Assembly: GCF_000749845.1 (NCBI RefSeq)
Contig: NZ_JQHM01000001.1
Location: forward strand, 1,302,001-1,366,000
Direction: 5' to 3'
DNA length: 64,000 nt
Origin: Pectobacterium betavasculorum
GTDB taxonomy: Bacteria; Pseudomonadota; Gammaproteobacteria; Enterobacterales; Enterobacteriaceae
In this document: positions 63,119 to 64,000 of the stretch, piece by piece
Layout: the number at the start of each line of letters is the position of its first letter
How positions within the stretch are numbered: the first letter of the stretch is position 1
The notes under the pieces: generated by a model
Told to the model about the DNA's origin: nothing
The model's database searches: none
The model's input: the letters and a program-made list of their open reading frames with translations, nothing else
Made by a program: the position numbers and the translations under genes

Positions 63119-64000
63119 TTACGATGCAGGTCGCAGGCGTGCACGCGCCACCGCCGTGCGCCACTGTTGATAGCTCTCAAGAATGGCCTGATTTATCGCC
63201 GACGGTTCGATGACTTCCACCTCTCTCGGCAGTGCGGCGATCTGTTCGTTGTGCTCCCACCATCCCAGCATTTTTCCGCCCAGATAAGCCGCTCCCAGCG
63301 CCGACACTTCCGCGTTGTGATTGCGAATCAAAGGACGTTGTAATAAATCGGCCTGAAACTGCATCAGCCAGCGGTTTTGCGTCGCACCGCCGTCAACACG
63401 CAGAGCGGGTAAAGCGACGTGCGAGGCCTGCTCCATAGCGAAAAAAACGTCAGCGATTTGATACGCAATCGCTTCAAGCCCGGCACGAGCGATAATGGCG
63501 GGTGTGGTGGCGTCGCATAAACCGCACAGCAGGCCGCGCGCTTGTACGTCCCAATAGGGCGCGCCAAGCCCGGATAAGGCAGGAACAAAGAAGACGCCCT
63601 GATTCGATTCGGCGCTGAGCGCCAGTTCGGTCAGTTGCGTAACGGAAGGAATGCCCAGCATCTGACCAATCCAGGCAAATCCCGAGCCGGTATGGGTGAT
63701 ATTGCCTTCCAATGCGTAGCGCAGTTCACCATCGTGCCAGGCAATTGTGGTGCTGAGCCCAGCGGCGTGAAGATGCGGCGTGTTGATGGTGGTCATCAGC
63801 GATGAACCGGTGCCATATGTTGCCTTGATTTCACCACTTTGGGTGATGCCCTGACCGTACAGCGCAGCATGGGAATCCCCAATCAGCGCTACAATCGGTA
63901 CACCAACAGCAAGCCCGCTGATACCCGTCACGCCGGTGTGACCGTGTAACGCCGAGGAAGGCGTGACGGCAGGCAGACAAACGCTGGGGATACCGAACAG
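63119..64000 (-). CDS. FGGY-family carbohydrate kinase, C-terminal part
   Basis: The C-terminal 293 residues of a sugar kinase whose start lies beyond the right edge. The ATP-binding half is visible: GDSHAALYGQG, TYGTGSSL, GNITHTGSGFAWIGQMLG, FVPALSGLGAPYW and RVDGGATQNRWLMQFQADLL. The reading frame is open to the last base of the window (LFGIPSVCLPAVTP). It is upstream of the isomerase on the same strand, so the two probably form one operon. The substrate would be the ketose made by the isomerase. Confidence 0.9.
   Translation of the reverse strand: MFGIPSVCLPAVTPSSALHGHTGVTGISGLAVGVPIVALIGDSHAALYGQGITQSGEIKATYGTGSSLMTTINTPHLHAAGLSTTIAWHDGELRYALEGNITHTGSGFAWIGQMLGIPSVTQLTELALSAESNQGVFFVPALSGLGAPYWDVQARGLLCGLCDATTPAIIARAGLEAIAYQIADVFFAMEQASHVALPALRVDGGATQNRWLMQFQADLLQRPLIRNHNAEVSALGAAYLGGKMLGWWEHNEQIAALPREVEVIEPSAINQAILESYQQWRTAVARARLRPAS

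Overview
The window reads as a chromosomal segment of a soft-rot enterobacterium, most likely Pectobacterium. The evidence is a CelV-type secreted cellulase, a HecA/HecB-like contact-dependent inhibition locus, ERIC repeats, and an otherwise Escherichia-like gene order of housekeeping and stress genes. This assignment comes from recognised protein families and synteny, not from a database search.

Layout. The left part (1-14611) is conserved backbone: partial ydbH, an Aer-like chemoreceptor, ldhA, a ydbJ-like lipoprotein, ttcA, the sRNA gene fnrS, zntB, mppA, mpaA, tpx, tyrR, ycjF and ycjX. In Escherichia coli dbpA lies between fnrS and ttcA; here that slot holds a small proline-rich ORF and five tandem 71-bp repeats. 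At 14.7-25.6 kb a cdiB-cdiC-cdiA-cdiI cassette and an unknown lipoprotein sit between ycjX and psp. At 25.7-28.3 kb come pspCBA and divergent pspF with a sigma-54 promoter. At 28.4-31.2 kb lie celV, a RyhB sRNA gene with a Fur-type box, and a RES/Xre toxin-antitoxin pair. The sapABCDF and fabI backbone follows (31.4-37.7 kb).

An accessory block then separates fabI from rnb. It contains an ApbE flavin transferase and a three-domain flavoprotein that looks like a soluble NADH:fumarate reductase, a GH31 glycosidase with an MFS transporter and a divergent LacI regulator, and a LysR regulator with a YdeP/FdhF-like molybdoenzyme. Between rnb and osmB lie an aldo/keto reductase, a CstA-family transporter and a lone ribulose-phosphate epimerase. 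The osmB-yciH-pyrF-lapB-lapA backbone is followed by a sugar locus cut by the right edge: SorC-type regulator, xylose-isomerase-like protein and FGGY kinase.

How the parts work together. Several genes concern life on or in plants: cellulose breakdown, resistance to antimicrobial peptides (sap), envelope stress (psp, osmB, lapAB), oxidative stress (tpx), oxygen limitation (fnrS, ldhA, the predicted fumarate reductase), iron limitation (ryhB) and competition with neighbours (cdi). The most notable non-coding signals are the two sRNA genes with matching Fur and FNR boxes, a pair of Rcs-like boxes 22 bp apart in front of cdiB, a palindrome pair around the xre promoter, the 71-bp tandem array, and three ERIC-related elements that all end 20-35 bp before a start codon in the same orientation.
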